This document shows, in pieces, positions 22,130 through 35,279 of a stretch of DNA of 64,000 nt. A program made the translations under genes and the position numbers. The DNA is from Hydrangea macrophylla. Lineage: Eukaryota; Streptophyta; Magnoliopsida; Cornales; Hydrangeaceae. Location: assembly GCA_033977485.1 (NCBI GenBank), contig CM066994.1, forward strand, positions 84,878,871 to 84,942,870, read 5' to 3'. The notes below the pieces were generated by a model that saw only the letters and a program-made list of their open reading frames with translations, did no database searches and was not told the DNA's origin. The stretch's first letter is position 1; each line of letters starts with the position of its first letter.

Positions 22130-24825
22130 AAGACGGAACAATGCGAATGTGCATCGACTACCGGGAGATCAACAAGGTAACCATAAAGAACAAGTATCCA
22201 TTACCACGTATTGATGATTTGTTTGATCAATTAAAAGGGGCAGAAGTCTTTTCTAAGATTGACTTGAGATCTGGGTATCACCAGTTAAAGGTTAAAGCTG
22301 AAGATGTTGAGAAGACTGCTTTTAGAACTCGGTACGGGCACTATGAATTTCTTGTTATGCCGTTTGGGGGTCACAAATGCACCAGTCGCTTTTATGGATT
22401 TGATGAATCGGGTGTTCAAGACTTATTTAGACGAATTTGTGATTGTATTCATTGATGACATCTTAATATATTCTAGAAGTCGGGAAGAGCACGAGCGACA
22501 CTTAAGGTTGGTTTTGCAACAACTTAGAGAAAAGCAATTATTTGGAAAGTTAAAGAAAAGTGAATTCTGGTTAACAAGTGTTACATTTCTTGGACACGTG
22601 ATTTCTAAGGATGGTGTTTCCGTAGATCCACACAAGATAGAAGCCGTTAAAAATTGGTCAAGACCGACAAATGTTTCAGAAGTTCGAAGCTTCTTGGGGT
22701 TAGCCGGTTACTATAGAAAGTTCGTTCAAGATTTTTCTAGAATAGCGACTCCAATGACCCAGTTGATGAAAAAGGATAGGGCCTTTGTGTGGAATAAAGA
22801 ATGTGAAGAATGTTTCCAAAAGTTGAAGGACAAGTTGACTTCAGCACCGATATTGGCTATTCCGTCAAGTACTGGAGGTTTTAGTATATACAGTGATGCT
22901 TCTCATCAGGGCTTAGGATGTGTACTAATGCAGGAAGGTAAAGTGGTAGCCTATGCTTCAAGGCAGTTGAGGACACACGAGAAGAACTATCCAACTCATG
23001 ACTTGGAGTTAGCGACAGTGATCTTCGCATTAAAAATTTGGCGTCACTACTTGTACGGGGAAACATGTGAAATATTTGCCGATCACAAGAGTTTGAAATA
23101 TTTGTTTACCCAAAGGGAGTTAAACATGAGACAGAGAAGATGGCTTGAATTAATGAAGGATTATGACTTAAAGATTCAGTACCATCCAGGTAAAGCTAAC
23201 GTGGTTGCCGATGCTCTGAGTCGAAAGTCGTCAGAAAATTTGGTCTATTCTTTAACAGCTCAAGCAAAGTTAGTACAAGAATTTGAACGATTAGAACTTG
23301 AAGTGATTCCTAGAATTCAAGATGGCTTAATGGCAGCTATCATAGCACAACCAAGTTTGATTGATGAAATCAAGGCAAGTCAGCTTTTGGATCCAAATTT
23401 CAAGAAAATAGTTGAAGAGTTACCTGAGGGTAGACGGCCAGAGTTCAGTTTCCAGAATAATGTGTTGAGATATATTAATCGGTTATGTGTTCCTCATATT
23501 CAAGAGTTGAAAGATAAGATTATGGAAGAAGCTCACAATACGAGGTATTCCGTGCATCCGGGTAGTACCAAAATGTATAGAGATTTGCGGGAAGTGTATT
23601 GGTGGAGTGGTATGAAGCGAGAAGTTGCCGAGTTTGTAGCTAAGTGTATAACTTGTCAACGAGTGAAGATAGAACACCAACGACCCGCCGGAGAAGTACA
23701 ACCATTAGAGATACCGGAATGGAAATGGGAGCATATCACTATGGATTTTATAACAGGTTTGCCACGATCTCCTAAGTCTAATGATAGTATTTGGGTGATC
23801 GTTGACCGGTTGACTAAGTCAGTCCATTTCTTGCCAATCAAAGCTCGTGATCCGACAAAGTTGGCAGAACTTTATGTCAGAGAAATTATCAGATTACACG
23901 GGGCACCGGTATCCATTTTGTCAGATCGGGATACACGATTTGTGTCTAGATTTTGGGAGAGTTTACAAAAGGCAATGGGGACAACCTTGCACTTTAGCAC
24001 AGCTTTTCATCCTCAGATAGACGGTCAATCTGAACGTGTTATTCAGATTCTGGAAGATATGCTTCGAGGATGTGTAATGGATTTCAAGTTAGATTGGGAA
24101 ACCCATTTACCATTGGTGGAATTCTCTTATAATAATAGCTTCCAAACGAGTGTTGGGATGGCGCCTTATGAGGCATTGTATGGTCGGAAATGTAGATCAC
24201 CAGTGTGTTGGACAGAAGTTGGGGAAAAACAACTTTTAGGACCCGAGATCGTGCAAATCACTACCGACAAAATCAAGTTAGTTAAACAACGGCTACAAGT
24301 AGCTCAGAGTCGATATAAAAGTTACGCGGATACTAGAAGAAGACCATTGGAATTCGAGGTAGGTGATTATGTTTTCTTGAAAGTATCGCCTTCGAAGGGC
24401 ATAACACGATTCGGAAAGCGGGGCAAGTTGAATCCGAGGTTCGTAGGACCTTATTTGATTTTGGATAAAGTTGGTCCTGTTGCATATCGGTTGGAATTGC
24501 CACAAGAGTTGGCTAACGTTCATAATGTATTTCATGTTTCAATGTTACGACGTTGTCTATCAGATTCGAGTCACTGTATTACTCTGGAACCGTTAATGAT
24601 ACGAGAAGACTTGACCTATGTTGAACATCCAGTTCGAATCCTAGACAGAAAAGATCAGGTATTGAGAACCAAAGTTATTCCTCTTGTTATGGTGCTATGG
24701 CGTAATCACTCAGTAGAGGAGGCGACTTGGGAACGTGAAGACGAGATCCGAGAAAAGTATCCTCACTTGTTCGACTTTTAAGGTAAGAAAAGTTTGAGGA
24801 CAAACTTCCAAAAGGGAGGGAGAAA
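22130..24825 (+). pseudogene. Tekay2 truncated pol (RT to chromodomain)
   Basis: This begins at a position equal to 29394 of the full copy, within the RT domain, and lacks gag, protease and the RT start. One extra G near 22367 (a run of five G where the full copy has four) shifts the frame, giving two overlapping frames (22126-22455 and 22304-24781). The rest is open to the chromodomain end at 24781 and differs from the full copy by scattered changes. The FIDD box, RNase H, HHCC, DDE and GPY/F parts are all present. Without gag and a start it is non-functional. Confidence 0.92.
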
Positions 24826-27345
24826 TGTAATACCCGTACCCGGAGAAATAATATAGTATCTGCATTATATGTATTAATTAGTAGAATTAATAGCGTATGA
24901 TAATTTGGGTAAGTTCCGGTTACCCCGACGTGTTAAGTGCTTAATAAAAGGGCACAGTTGGACGAATATGAAGTGGGACCCACGGGAGGTCCGGATTAAT
25001 TAAATTGCATTTAGTTGCATTTATATGATTATTTGAATAATTGTTTAATTGCTTTAATATCTTATTGTTATCTGTTATTTTTATGGTGCTAGTTTGAGTA
25101 CCCGTGTGAGAATAAATAGGAATCAAATTCATAACTAGTAGATTAATTAGCAATTTCACAAAATATGTGGGACCACATTTGGGACCCACGTGTGACATAG
25201 ACAAATACCCACCGAGATATTGGGTAGTTAATGCAATTGTTTAGGGGATGTTATAATAAAGCTTAAAGAAATATTGGGGGTGTAAACATAAATAAGCACA
25301 ACTTGGCATGAGGCTTGGGATGTTGACACCTCAAGCACATGACTCACCATCTTCTCCTGGATATCAAACTAAGAGACTTAGATATAGGAGAAAACAAATT
25401 CAGCCATTAGAGAGGAGCTCACGTCTCCACCGTCTCTCCGTCGTCTCGCCGTTTCGTCGCCGTCGGTACACCGTTTTGCGAACCAAGACCGTATTCGGAC
25501 TCGTGGAGGTGAGAAGATCGTTTATATACCTTTCATTTTCAGTTTCGTTAACGTTTTTCCATGACCCTCTTTGAGGTGACGATACATATATGTGATATTT
25601 ACGTGTAGGATTATCACCGGAGGAAACTAGAGCTAATATTTACAAGAAATTTGGGGTTATAGTCTTTAATTGGGGAAATTTGTGAGGTGAGTACTCTAAT
25701 CCTAACTTGGGTGTTAAATGGTGCTTATGTGATATTGGGTATGACTAAAATGCTTAGTTCTTGAAGTGGTAGTTCAAGCATGGGTTAATTAGAGCTTAAC
25801 ATGTCAAATTTTGTAGAAATTGTTATGTGATATGTTTTATGTGCTTATGTGATTAATTGGGTCAATGGATGTCAAGTGTTAATCACCATTATTTAGCCCG
25901 TAGTAACGGGACGATGTTTTCCTCAAGAAAAAGGGGACGGTGGTGACGACCACAACGATTTGACTACGGTCACGTGAGAGGTGTGTTTCGCTATATGCGA
26001 CGTTGAAGTGAGAAAAGGCCCGGAATATTGGGTCCGATGCGATGGTGGTTAGATACTTGACATACCGGCGACCATTTTATCGTGGTGTTGCTTATATATT
26101 GCATATGCACATTTCATATCCATGGCACGGTTATAGTATTCACTAAGCGTAAGCTTAAAAACCAAAACTGTTTTCTGTGTGGTTATTGAATAACCACCGT
26201 AGGTACGGATCGTGGCGAGGAAAGGAAGTGATCGGGAATCCGGGGAAAGAGTTATGTTGTTTATATGTTCATAAGTTGTAATTATGTTAGTCTTGGTGGA
26301 GATGGAACTCATGTTGTAGTTTGTAGTTGTAAATGATTTTGTGAGAAGAACAAGTTGTATTTGGTAGCAAACTTCTTTTGTAAGTTGTAAAAATGTCAAG
26401 CACCAACTTTTAATGCCTTAAGATGTGGGTTGAAACTTGTAATATGTTGGGTGTTAATTCCTTGAGTTGAGTTGTTGAACTCTTGAGCTCATGTTTTAAG
26501 AAATGAAGTTGTGTTTGAGCCTTTGGTTTCATGTTGAGTCAAGGATTGTTAAGAGAATGGAAGTTGGTTCTTTCAAATGGTTTTCATAGGTTTTGTTGCT
26601 TAGAGAACTTGCAAGTACTTGGAAATGAAGTTATGGAACCTCATGTGATGATTCTTTAGTTAATCAAATTGTTTTGGGGATTTTGAACTTATCTTGGTAA
26701 AAGGATTTCTAACTTTACTACTTTATGAAATTGGTGTCAAGTTCTTCATTTGATTGAGGGTTGTGGTGTGTTTAAAATGTTTGTGCAAGCTTAAACATGT
26801 AGTTGACATGTTCATGAATGTTTGGAGGATGTTTACAAAAGTATTTGGGAAGTTTGGAATCAAGTTTTGATGTTTGGAAATGTTTTGAACTGTTTAAAAG
26901 TTTTAGCAGCAGGAAAACACATCTGCAGAATCCGGATCGATCCGGGTCTCATGCGGATCGATCCGGGGCATCCAGGGGAGCAGAAAATGAAGTTCTGCTA
27001 AATCCGGATCGATCTAGTTTTGGGGCGGATCGATCCGCTTTTCCATTTTCAGCCCGTCGGCTTTTACGGAAACTGGCATAACTCACTCTAGAAAATTCGG
27101 ATTCGCGCGCCGTTTTTTGCATTGGAACCGGGACTCAACGACCTATCTTTTGGTATAAAATTTGATATATCTTATTAATTACCATTTTACCCTTGGGTCT
27201 ATTTTGTCACAGTAAGGTTCTTTTATGTCATTTAAACCATGTGTTTCTTAGTAATTCACTTGTTTTCTTCGCTAATTAGTATAAATGTTCGGTTGTGGAA
27301 TTGTTACACGTGTCCTAACCTGCCGGGGCGGGTTGGGGTGTGATA
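24826..27345 (+). repeat. Tekay2 LTR, central (5' LTR of the full copy)
   Basis: This LTR is 2,520 bp, starts TGTAATACCC and ends GGTGTGATA, that is TA instead of the usual CA. Both copies share the TA end, so it predates duplication. A GGATCGATCC cluster (26933-27040) and possible splice donors (GGAGGTGAGA near 25510, GAGGTGAGTA near 25685) are visible. A GGGACCCACG-rich part lies near its start. Confidence 0.9.
26933..27040. repeat. CGGATCGATCCG palindrome cluster, central Tekay2 LTR
   Basis: Four sites: CCGGATCGATCCGG, GCGGATCGATCCGG, CCGGATCGATCTAG and GCGGATCGATCCGC. The third is mutated here and intact in the right LTR (34197-34305). The cluster lies ~300-410 bp from the LTR end, not clearly upstream of a TATA box. 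Confidence 0.88.
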
Positions 27346-27350
27346 ATTTT

Positions 27351-27362
27351 TGGTATCAGAGC
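27351..27362 (+). other. Tekay2 primer-binding site
   Basis: TGGTATCAGAGC, a perfect Met-tRNA type site, lies 5 bp after the LTR. Confidence 0.93.
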
Positions 27363-27553
27363 AATAGGTTAGAGCCTTTGGGGACGAGAGACGACGACTA
27401 TGACTACGACATATAAATTGAATAAAATGACACATAGTAACACGATCATGCATACACGTTTACTTAGCATGCTTTAAATGTTATTTAGCATGCACCGTGA
27501 TTTATTTTAAAGTAACGTGCATGTATATATCCTGTGCTGGGTGCCAGGCAAGG

Positions 27554-30500
27554 ATGTCTGGAGGTGAAACACCGTCTGCGGCTCGTATGGATAGACTAGA
27601 GGTGGTTATGGAAAAATTGGTAAGAGTGGCCGAAACTCAAGTTGTTGAGGAGGGACCAAGCTCGTCAAATCCAGGACAGAGGGTGGAACCGGTAACCATT
27701 GTCACATTCTACAAGCAAAAGCCAGGGCAGTTTAAAAGGGAATCTGATTCAATGAAGGCCGACCATTGGTTAACTGATATGAAAAGAATTTTCCATGTTT
27801 TGCCTTGTTCAGAGGAACAAAAAGTCTTGTTTGCCTCCGATACCTTGAAAGAAGAAGCACAGAATTGGTGGACGTCAATACTAAGGCAAGGAGCGCCGAC
27901 TACCTGGAATGGGTTTATCAAAGAGTTCTCAAAACAATACATTCCTCGGTCTTTCAGTGAATCAAAGTCCCGAGAATTTTCTCATCTTAGCCAAGGTAAT
28001 ATGACCGTTAGAGATTATGCCGCAAAATTTACAAGTTTGGCCATATTTGCAATGGACTTGCTTCCGAATGAGTTCACTCGGGCAAGAAGATTTGAGGAAG
28101 GACTCCGTGATGAAATCAGGGGAAAAGTGGAAACACATCGGCTAGCAACATATTCAGAGGTACTTGACGTTGCTTTGATCGCTGAACGAGGTGTGTTGCC
28201 AACAGGGCAAGGTCAAACATTCAAGAGGCCGGGAGGTAGTCAGTTTCAAGGACAGGGTAATTCAAAAAGGCAGAGTTCTGGCAGTTCATTGGGAAGTGGG
28301 GGTAACAAACCCAGGTGTCAGACTTGTGGTAAATATCACTGGGGAGTATGTAATATGTCTCCTATCATTTGCAACATCTGTCGACGGCCGGGGCACATGG
28401 CAAGGGATTGTCCGAATCCTCCAAGACAAAGTATTACTCCGAGGCAAAGTACCGATGACAGTGGAATAAGGTGTTATTCGTGTGGTGATTTGGGGCATCG
28501 AGAACGTAATTGTCCCAAGAGAAGACAAGGAGGTACCAGCTCATCCGTCGATAGTGCACCAAGACAGAGACCATCGCAACAGCAATCCCAAGGGAGAGAG
28601 CAACGACAAGGAAGGTATTTTCAGCTCAAGCCTGGGGAGACCACTGCGACTGACACGGTGGTTTCAGGTATACTTTCTGTTTGCTTGCAACCTGCCAATG
28701 TGTTGTTAGATTCAGGGTCAACGCACTCTTTCGTATCACATCAATTTGCTAAGAATTTAGACAAACCCTTAGAATTACTAGATTTTGACTTATCTATTGC
28801 ACTTCCATTGGGAGCGCCACTAGTGAGTTCGGGTGTCTTTAAAGCTTGTGGGATTGACGTGAGTGGTAGAAGGTTGTTTGTTGATTTAGTACCGTTGGTC
28901 GTTCAACACTTCGACGTTATTTTGGGAATGGACTGGTTATCTGAAAATCATGCTATTATTGATTGTGAGAACAAGAGAGTAACATTTCGATTGCCAAATC
29001 AAGATGAATTTTGTTTCCAAGGGACAAGTGTAGTATCACCGCCTTATTTGGTGTCAGCTGTCAAAGCTTGTCGTTTATTGAAAAAGGGTTGTCAAGGGTT
29101 TTTGTGTAGCATACTCGATGTTAGAAGTACTGAATTAAAGTTAGAAGATATACCTGTGGTCAAGGACTTTCCAGATGTTTTTCCAGAAGATTTGTCGAGT
29201 GTGTTGATTGAGAGGGAAATTGAATTTGGGATAGACGTGATGCCGGGGACTCAACCGATTTCACGGGCACCGTATAGAATGGCTCCAGTAGAGTTAAAGG
29301 AATTGAAAACTCAGTTGCAAGAGTTACTTGATAAGGGGTTTATTCGGCCAAGTGTATCGCCGTGGGGTGCACCGGTTTTATTTGTGAAGAAGAAAGACGG
29401 AACAATGCGAATGTGCATCGACTACCGGGACATCAACAAGGTAACCATAAAGAACAAGTATCCATTACCACGTATTGATGATTTGTTTGATCAGTTAAAA
29501 GGGGCAGAAGTCTTTTCTAAGATTGACTTGAGATCTGGGTATCACCAGTTAAAGGTTAAAGCTGAAGATGTTGAGAAGACTGCTTTTAGAACTCGGTACG
29601 GGCACTATGAATTTCTTGTTATGCCGTTTGGGGTCACAAATGCACCAGCCGCTTTTATGGATTTGATGAATCGGGTGTTCAAGACTTATTTAGACGAATT
29701 TGTGATTGTATTCATTGATGACATCTTAATATATTCTAGAAGTCGGGAAGAGCACGAGCGACACTTAAGGTTGGTTTTGCAACGACTTAGAGAAAAGCAA
29801 TTATTTGGAAAGTTAAAGAAAAGTGAATTCTGGTTAACAAGTGTTACATTTCTTGGACACGTGGTTTCTAAGGATGGTGTTTCCGTAGATCCACACAAGA
29901 TAGAAGCCTTTAAAAATTGGTCAAGACCGACAAATGTTTCAGAAGTTCGAAGCTTCTTGGGGTTAGCCGGTTACTATAGAAAGTTCGTTCAAGATTTTTC
30001 TAGAATAGCGACTCCAATGACCCAGTTGATGAAAAAGGATATGGCCTTTGTGTGGAATAAAGAATGTGAAGAATGTTTCCAAAAGTTGAAGGACAAGTTG
30101 ACTTCAGCACCGATATTGGCTATTCCGTCAAGTACTGGAGGTTTTAGTATATACAGTGATGCTTCTCATCAGGGCTTAGGATGTGTACTAATGCAGGAAG
30201 GTAAAGTGGTAGCCTATGCTTCAAATCAGTTGAGGACACACGAGAAGAACTATCCAACTCATGACTTGGAGTTAGCGGCAGTGATCTTCGCATTAAAAAT
30301 TTGGCGTCACTACTTGTACGGGGAAACATGTGAAATATTTACCGATCACAAGAGTTTGAAATATTTGTTTACCCAAAGGGAGTTAAACATGAGACAGAGA
30401 AGATGGCTTGAATTAATGAAGGATTATGACTTAAAGATTCAGTACCATCCAGGTAAAGCTAACGTGGTTGCCGATGCTCTGAGTCGAAAGTCGTCAGAAA

Positions 30501-32044
30501 ATTTGGTCTATTCTTTAACAGCTCAAGCAAAGTTAGTACAAGAATTTGAACGATTAGAACTTGAAGTGATTCCTAGAATTCAAGATGGCTTAATGGCAGC
30601 TATCATAGCACAACCAAGTTTGATTGATGAAATCAAGGCAAGTCAGCTTTTGGATCCAAATTTCAAGAAAATAGTTGAAGAGTTACCTGAGGATAGACGG
30701 CCAGAGTTCAGTTTCCAGAATAATGTGTTGAGATATATTAATCGGTTATGTGTTCCTCATATTCAAGAGTTGAAAGATAAGATTATGGAAGAAGCTCACA
30801 ATACGAGGTATTCCGTGCATCCGGGTAGTACCAAAATGTATAGAGATTTGCGGGAAGTGTATTGGTGGAGTGGTATGAAGCGAGAAGTTTCCGAGTTTGT
30901 AGCTAAGTGTATAACTTGTCAACGAGTGAAGATAGAACACCAACGACCCGCCGGAGAAGTACAACCATTAGAGATACCGAAATGGAAATGGGAGCATATC
31001 ACTATGGATTTTATAACAGGTTTGCCACGATCTCCTAAGTCTAATGATAGTATTTGGGTGATCGTTGACCGGTTGACTAAGTCAGCCCATTTCTTGCCAA
31101 TCAAAGCTCGTGATCCGACAAAGTTGGCAGAACTTTATGTCAGAGAAATTATCAGATTACACGGGGCACCGGTATCCATTGTGTCAGATCGGGATACACG
31201 ATTTGTGTCTAGATTTTGGGAGAGTTTACAAAAGGCAATGGGGACAACCTTGCACTTTAGCACAGCTTTTCATCCTCAGATAGACGGTCAATCTGAACGT
31301 GTTATTCAGATTCTGGAAGATATGCTTCGAGGATGTGTAATGGATTTTAAGTTAGATTGGGAAACCCATTTACCATTGGTGGAATTCTCTTATAATAATA
31401 GCTTCCAAACGAGTATTGGGATGGCGCCTTATGAGGCATTGTATGGTCGGAAATGTAGATCACCGGTGTGTTGGACAGAAGTTGGGGAAAAACAACTTTT
31501 AGGACCCGAGATCGTGCAAATCACTACCGACAAAATCAAGTTAGTTAAACAACGGCTACAAGTAGCTCAGAGTCGATATAAAAGTTACGCGGATACTAGA
31601 AGAAGACCATTGGAATTCGAGGTAGGTGATTATGTTTTCTTGAAAGTATCGCCTTCGAAGGGCATAACACGATTCGGAAAGCGGGGCAAGTTGAATCCGA
31701 GGTTCGTAGGACCTTATTTGATTTTGGATAAAGTTGGTCCTGTTGCATATCGGTTGGAATTGCCACAAGAGTTGGCTAACGTTCATAATGTATTTCATGT
31801 TTCAATGTTACGACGTTGTCTATCAGATTCGAGTCACTGTATTACTCCGGAACCGTTAATGATACGAGAAGACTTGACCTATGTTGAACATCCAGTTCGA
31901 ATCCTAGACAGAAAAGATCAGGTATTGAGAACCAAAGTTATTCCTCTTGTTATGGTGCTATGGCGTAATCACTCAGTAGAGGAGGCGACTTGGGAACGTG
32001 AAGACGAGATCCGAGAAAAGTATCCTCACTTGTTCGACTTTTAA
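27554..32044 (+). CDS. gag-pol: Intact chromovirus Gag-Pol polyprotein (Tekay2)
   Basis: One frame of 1,496 residues from ATG 27554 ([13 protein letters not shown]). An in-frame ATG at 27521 is possible but less gag-like. Domains by residue: gag/capsid ~45-215 ([22 protein letters not shown]); three cysteine knuckles ~255-335, the first atypical, the other two [14 protein letters not shown] and [14 protein letters not shown]; protease DSGS at 386-389; RT ~545-735 with FIDD at 720-723; RNase H ~810-930 ([28 protein letters not shown]); integrase HHCC ~1075-1135 and catalytic D1152, D1212, E1248 (35-residue spacing); GPY ~1390 ([14 protein letters not shown]); chromodomain-like C-terminus ([36 protein letters not shown]). 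No key residue is missing. It would assemble particles, copy the RNA and integrate the cDNA. A single uninterrupted frame is normal for Tekay. This is the window's only autonomous element and might serve as enzyme source for close relatives. Confidence 0.96.
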   Translation: MSGGETPSAARMDRLEVVMEKLVRVAETQVVEEGPSSSNPGQRVEPVTIVTFYKQKPGQFKRESDSMKADHWLTDMKRIFHVLPCSEEQKVLFASDTLKEEAQNWWTSILRQGAPTTWNGFIKEFSKQYIPRSFSESKSREFSHLSQGNMTVRDYAAKFTSLAIFAMDLLPNEFTRARRFEEGLRDEIRGKVETHRLATYSEVLDVALIAERGVLPTGQGQTFKRPGGSQFQGQGNSKRQSSGSSLGSGGNKPRCQTCGKYHWGVCNMSPIICNICRRPGHMARDCPNPPRQSITPRQSTDDSGIRCYSCGDLGHRERNCPKRRQGGTSSSVDSAPRQRPSQQQSQGREQRQGRYFQLKPGETTATDTVVSGILSVCLQPANVLLDSGSTHSFVSHQFAKNLDKPLELLDFDLSIALPLGAPLVSSGVFKACGIDVSGRRLFVDLVPLVVQHFDVILGMDWLSENHAIIDCENKRVTFRLPNQDEFCFQGTSVVSPPYLVSAVKACRLLKKGCQGFLCSILDVRSTELKLEDIPVVKDFPDVFPEDLSSVLIEREIEFGIDVMPGTQPISRAPYRMAPVELKELKTQLQELLDKGFIRPSVSPWGAPVLFVKKKDGTMRMCIDYRDINKVTIKNKYPLPRIDDLFDQLKGAEVFSKIDLRSGYHQLKVKAEDVEKTAFRTRYGHYEFLVMPFGVTNAPAAFMDLMNRVFKTYLDEFVIVFIDDILIYSRSREEHERHLRLVLQRLREKQLFGKLKKSEFWLTSVTFLGHVVSKDGVSVDPHKIEAFKNWSRPTNVSEVRSFLGLAGYYRKFVQDFSRIATPMTQLMKKDMAFVWNKECEECFQKLKDKLTSAPILAIPSSTGGFSIYSDASHQGLGCVLMQEGKVVAYASNQLRTHEKNYPTHDLELAAVIFALKIWRHYLYGETCEIFTDHKSLKYLFTQRELNMRQRRWLELMKDYDLKIQYHPGKANVVADALSRKSSENLVYSLTAQAKLVQEFERLELEVIPRIQDGLMAAIIAQPSLIDEIKASQLLDPNFKKIVEELPEDRRPEFSFQNNVLRYINRLCVPHIQELKDKIMEEAHNTRYSVHPGSTKMYRDLREVYWWSGMKREVSEFVAKCITCQRVKIEHQRPAGEVQPLEIPKWKWEHITMDFITGLPRSPKSNDSIWVIVDRLTKSAHFLPIKARDPTKLAELYVREIIRLHGAPVSIVSDRDTRFVSRFWESLQKAMGTTLHFSTAFHPQIDGQSERVIQILEDMLRGCVMDFKLDWETHLPLVEFSYNNSFQTSIGMAPYEALYGRKCRSPVCWTEVGEKQLLGPEIVQITTDKIKLVKQRLQVAQSRYKSYADTRRRPLEFEVGDYVFLKVSPSKGITRFGKRGKLNPRFVGPYLILDKVGPVAYRLELPQELANVHNVFHVSMLRRCLSDSSHCITPEPLMIREDLTYVEHPVRILDRKDQVLRTKVIPLVMVLWRNHSVEEATWEREDEIREKYPHLFDF

Positions 32045-32088
32045 GGTAAGAAAAGTTTGAGGACAAACTTCCAAAAGGGAGGGAGAAA

Positions 32089-34611
32089 TGTAATACCCGT
32101 ACCCGGAGAAATAATATAGTATCTGCATTATATGTATTAATTAGTAGAATTAATAGCGTATGATAATTTGGGTAAGTTCCGGTTACCCCGACGTGTTAAG
32201 TGCTTAATAAAAGGGCACAGTTGGACGAATATGAAGTGGGACCCACGGGAGGTCCGGATTAATTAAATTGCATTTAGTTGCATTTATATGATTATATGAA
32301 TAATTGATTAATTGCTTTAATATCTTATTGTTATCTGTTATTTTTATGGTGCTAGTTTGAGTGCCCGTGTGAGAATAAATAGGAATCAAATTCATAACTA
32401 GTAGATTAATTAGCAACTTCACAAAATATGTGGGACCACCTTTGGGACCCACGCGTGACATAGACAAATACCCACCTAGATATTGGGTAGTTAATGCAAT
32501 TGTTTAGGGGATGTTATAATAAAGCTTAAAGAAATATTGGGGGTGTAAACATAAATAAGCACAACTTGGCATGAGGCTTGGGATGTTGACACCTCAAGCA
32601 CATGACTCACCATCTTCTCCTGCATATCAAACTAAGAGACTTAGATATAGGAGAAAACAAATTCAGCCATTAGAGAGGAGCTCACGTCTCCATCGTCTCT
32701 CCGTCGCCTCGCCGTTTCGTCGCTGTCGGTACACTGTTTTGCGAACCAAGACCGTATTCGGACTCGTGGAGGTGAGAGGATCGTTTATATACCTTTCATT
32801 TTCAGTTTCGTTAACGTTTTTCCATGACCCTCTTTGAGGTGACGATACATATATGTGATATTTACGTGTAGGATTATCACCGGAGGAAATTAGAGCTAAT
32901 ATTTACAAGAAATTTGGGGTTATAGTCTTTAATTGGGGAAATTTGTGAGGTGAGTACTCTAATCCTAACTTGGGTGTTAAATGGTGCTTATGTGATATTG
33001 GGTATGACTAAAATGCTTAGTTCTTGAAGTGTTAGTTCAAGCATGGGTTAATTAGAGCTTAACATGTCAAATTTTGTAGAAATTGTTATGTGATATGTTT
33101 TATGTGCTTATGTGATTAATTGGGTCAATGGATGTCAAGTGTTAATCACCATTATTTAGCCCGTAGTAACGGGACGATGTTTTCCTCAAGAAAAAGGGGA
33201 CGGTGGTGACGACCACAACGATTTGACTACGGTCACGTGAGAGGTGTGTTTCGCTATATGCGACGTTGAAGTGAGAAAAGGCCCGGAATATTGGGTCCGA
33301 TGCGATGGTGGTTAGATACTTGACATACCGGCGACCATTTTATCGTGGTGTTGCTTATATATTGCATATGCACATTTCATATCCATGGCACGGTTATAGT
33401 ATTCACTAAGCGTAAGCTTAAAAACCAAAACTGTTTTCTGTGTGGTTATTGAATAACCACCGCAGGTACGGATCGTGGCGAGGAAAGGAAGTGATCGGGA
33501 ATCCGGGGAAAGAGTTATGTTGTTTATATGTTCATAAGTTGTAATTATGTTAGTCTTGGTGGAGATGGAACTCATGTTGTAGTTTGTAGTTGTAAATGAT
33601 TTTGTGAGAAGAACAAGTTGTATTTGGTAGCAAACTTCTTTTGTAAGTTGTAAAAATGTCAAGCACCAACTTTTAATGCCTTAAGATGTGGGTTGAAACT
33701 TGTAATATGTTGGGTGTTAATTCCTTGAGTTGAGTTGTTGAACTCTTGAACTCATGTTTTGAGAAATGAAGTTGTGTTTGAGCCTTTGGTTTCATGTTGA
33801 GTCAAGGATTGTTAAGAGAATGGAAGTTGGTTCTTTCAAATGGTTTTCATAGGTTTTGTTGCTTAGAGAACTTGCAAGTACTTGGAAATGAAGTTATGGA
33901 ACCTCATGTGATGATTCTTTAGTTAATCAAATTGTTTTGGGGATTTTGAACTTATCTTGGTAAAAGGATTTCTAACTTTACTACTTTATGAAATTGGTGT
34001 CAAGTTCTTCATTTGATTGAGGGTTGTGGTGTGTTTAAAATGTTTGTGCAAGCTTAAACATGTAGTTGACATGTTCATGAATGTTTGGAGGATGTTTACA
34101 AAAGTATTTGGGAAGTTTGGAATCAAGTTTTGATGTTTGGAAATGTTTTGAACTGTTTAAACAGAGTTTTAGCAGCAGGAAAACACATCTGCAGAATCCG
34201 GATCGATCCGGGTCTCATGCGGATCGATCCGGGGCATCCAGGGGAGCAGAAAATGAAGTTCTGCTAAATCCGGATCGATCCGGTTTTGGGGCGGATCGAT
34301 CCGCTTTTCCGTTTTCAGCCCGTCGGCTTTTACGGAAACTGGCATAACTCACTCTAGAAAATTCGGATTCGCGCGCCGTTTTTTGCGTTGGAACCGGGAC
34401 TCAACGACCTATCTTTTGGTATAAAATTTGATATATCTTATTAATTACCATTTTACCCTTGGATCTATTTTGTCACAGTAAGGTTCTTTTATGTCATTTA
34501 AACCATGTGTTTCTTAGTAATTCACTTGTTTTCTTCGCTAATTAGTATAAATGTTCGCTTGTGGCATTGTTACACGTGTCCTAACCTGCCGGGGCGGGTT
34601 GGGGTGTGATA
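32089..34611 (+). repeat. Tekay2 3' LTR
   Basis: The 2,523-bp LTR follows the purine tract CCAAAAGGGAGGGAGAAA. It differs from the central LTR by a few substitutions and a 3-bp insertion near 34162. The palindrome cluster is at 34197-34305 with all four sites intact. LARD-1 LTR sequence resumes at 34612. Confidence 0.92.
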
Positions 34612-35279
34612 CCTAATTTAAGAAGATTATAAGGAATGAATTCGATCACACGTTCATGCTTCCCCCTCGATCTAATCTTCCTTTCTCATCCATCCCGGGG
34701 ATTGAGAGGTCTTCTTTTCTCAAAGATTAACAATGCATCATACTAGCTTGCTAAGCATATTTTATTTTCTTTGATTTATTTGTTTCAAGAACAATTCATG
34801 TCCCCTTAGATTAAGAAAAAATTATTACTTGATATGTGATTATGCGATTTTTCCTAGTTTATTTGTGTGATCTTTCACTTTTGCATCGTGTGATATTTGG
34901 CTTAGATCTTTTGAATGATATCTTATCTTTCGATCTTCCATTTAAAAATTCTTGTAATATACTATCATAGTATTATTTTTCAAACCAAACATAGTATAAG
35001 ATGATTATTTGGATGCTAATTGAGGCCCGTCGAAAGACGGGGCGAGTTGAGGGTGTTTTAGTCGCGACAAAGGCTCCTTCCTCTCTCGTACCAAAATCTC
35101 GAGCCAAGTTCTTTGATTATGAAGGACCGGTGCCCTTTATCCATTTGGGTGGGTTAAAATTAGGTTTCTTGGTTCCTTAAAGACCAAGTGGCGACTCTGT
35201 ATCTGTTTTCAACACACCTTTTCTATTCTTTTTCAAAACAATAAAAAACAAGCAAGAGGTGGAATCTCGCGTGTCCACA
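34612..35279 (+). mobile_element. LARD-1 plus-strand solo LTR, right piece
   Basis: This continues the LTR cut at 22129 and ends CTCGCGTGTCCACA at 35279, followed by the second GTATG. It holds TGGCGACTCT at 35189-35198, 81 bp before the LTR end, which repeats the first ten bases of the primer-binding site used by LARD-2. Confidence 0.8.

Larger units (their letters stand above)
22130..34611 (+). mobile_element. Tekay2 chromovirus array: partial body, LTR, full body, LTR
   Basis: The order is RT-to-chromodomain fragment (22130-24825), LTR (24826-27345), complete gag-pol body (27346-32088), LTR (32089-34611). The two bodies and the two LTRs are nearly identical (offset 7,263-7,266 bp), so the copies are recent. 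The left fragment starts abruptly inside RT and has lost its own 5' LTR. Sharing of the central LTR by two bodies points to unequal recombination between copies, followed by a left deletion that also removed part of the host LARD-1 LTR. Confidence 0.92.
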
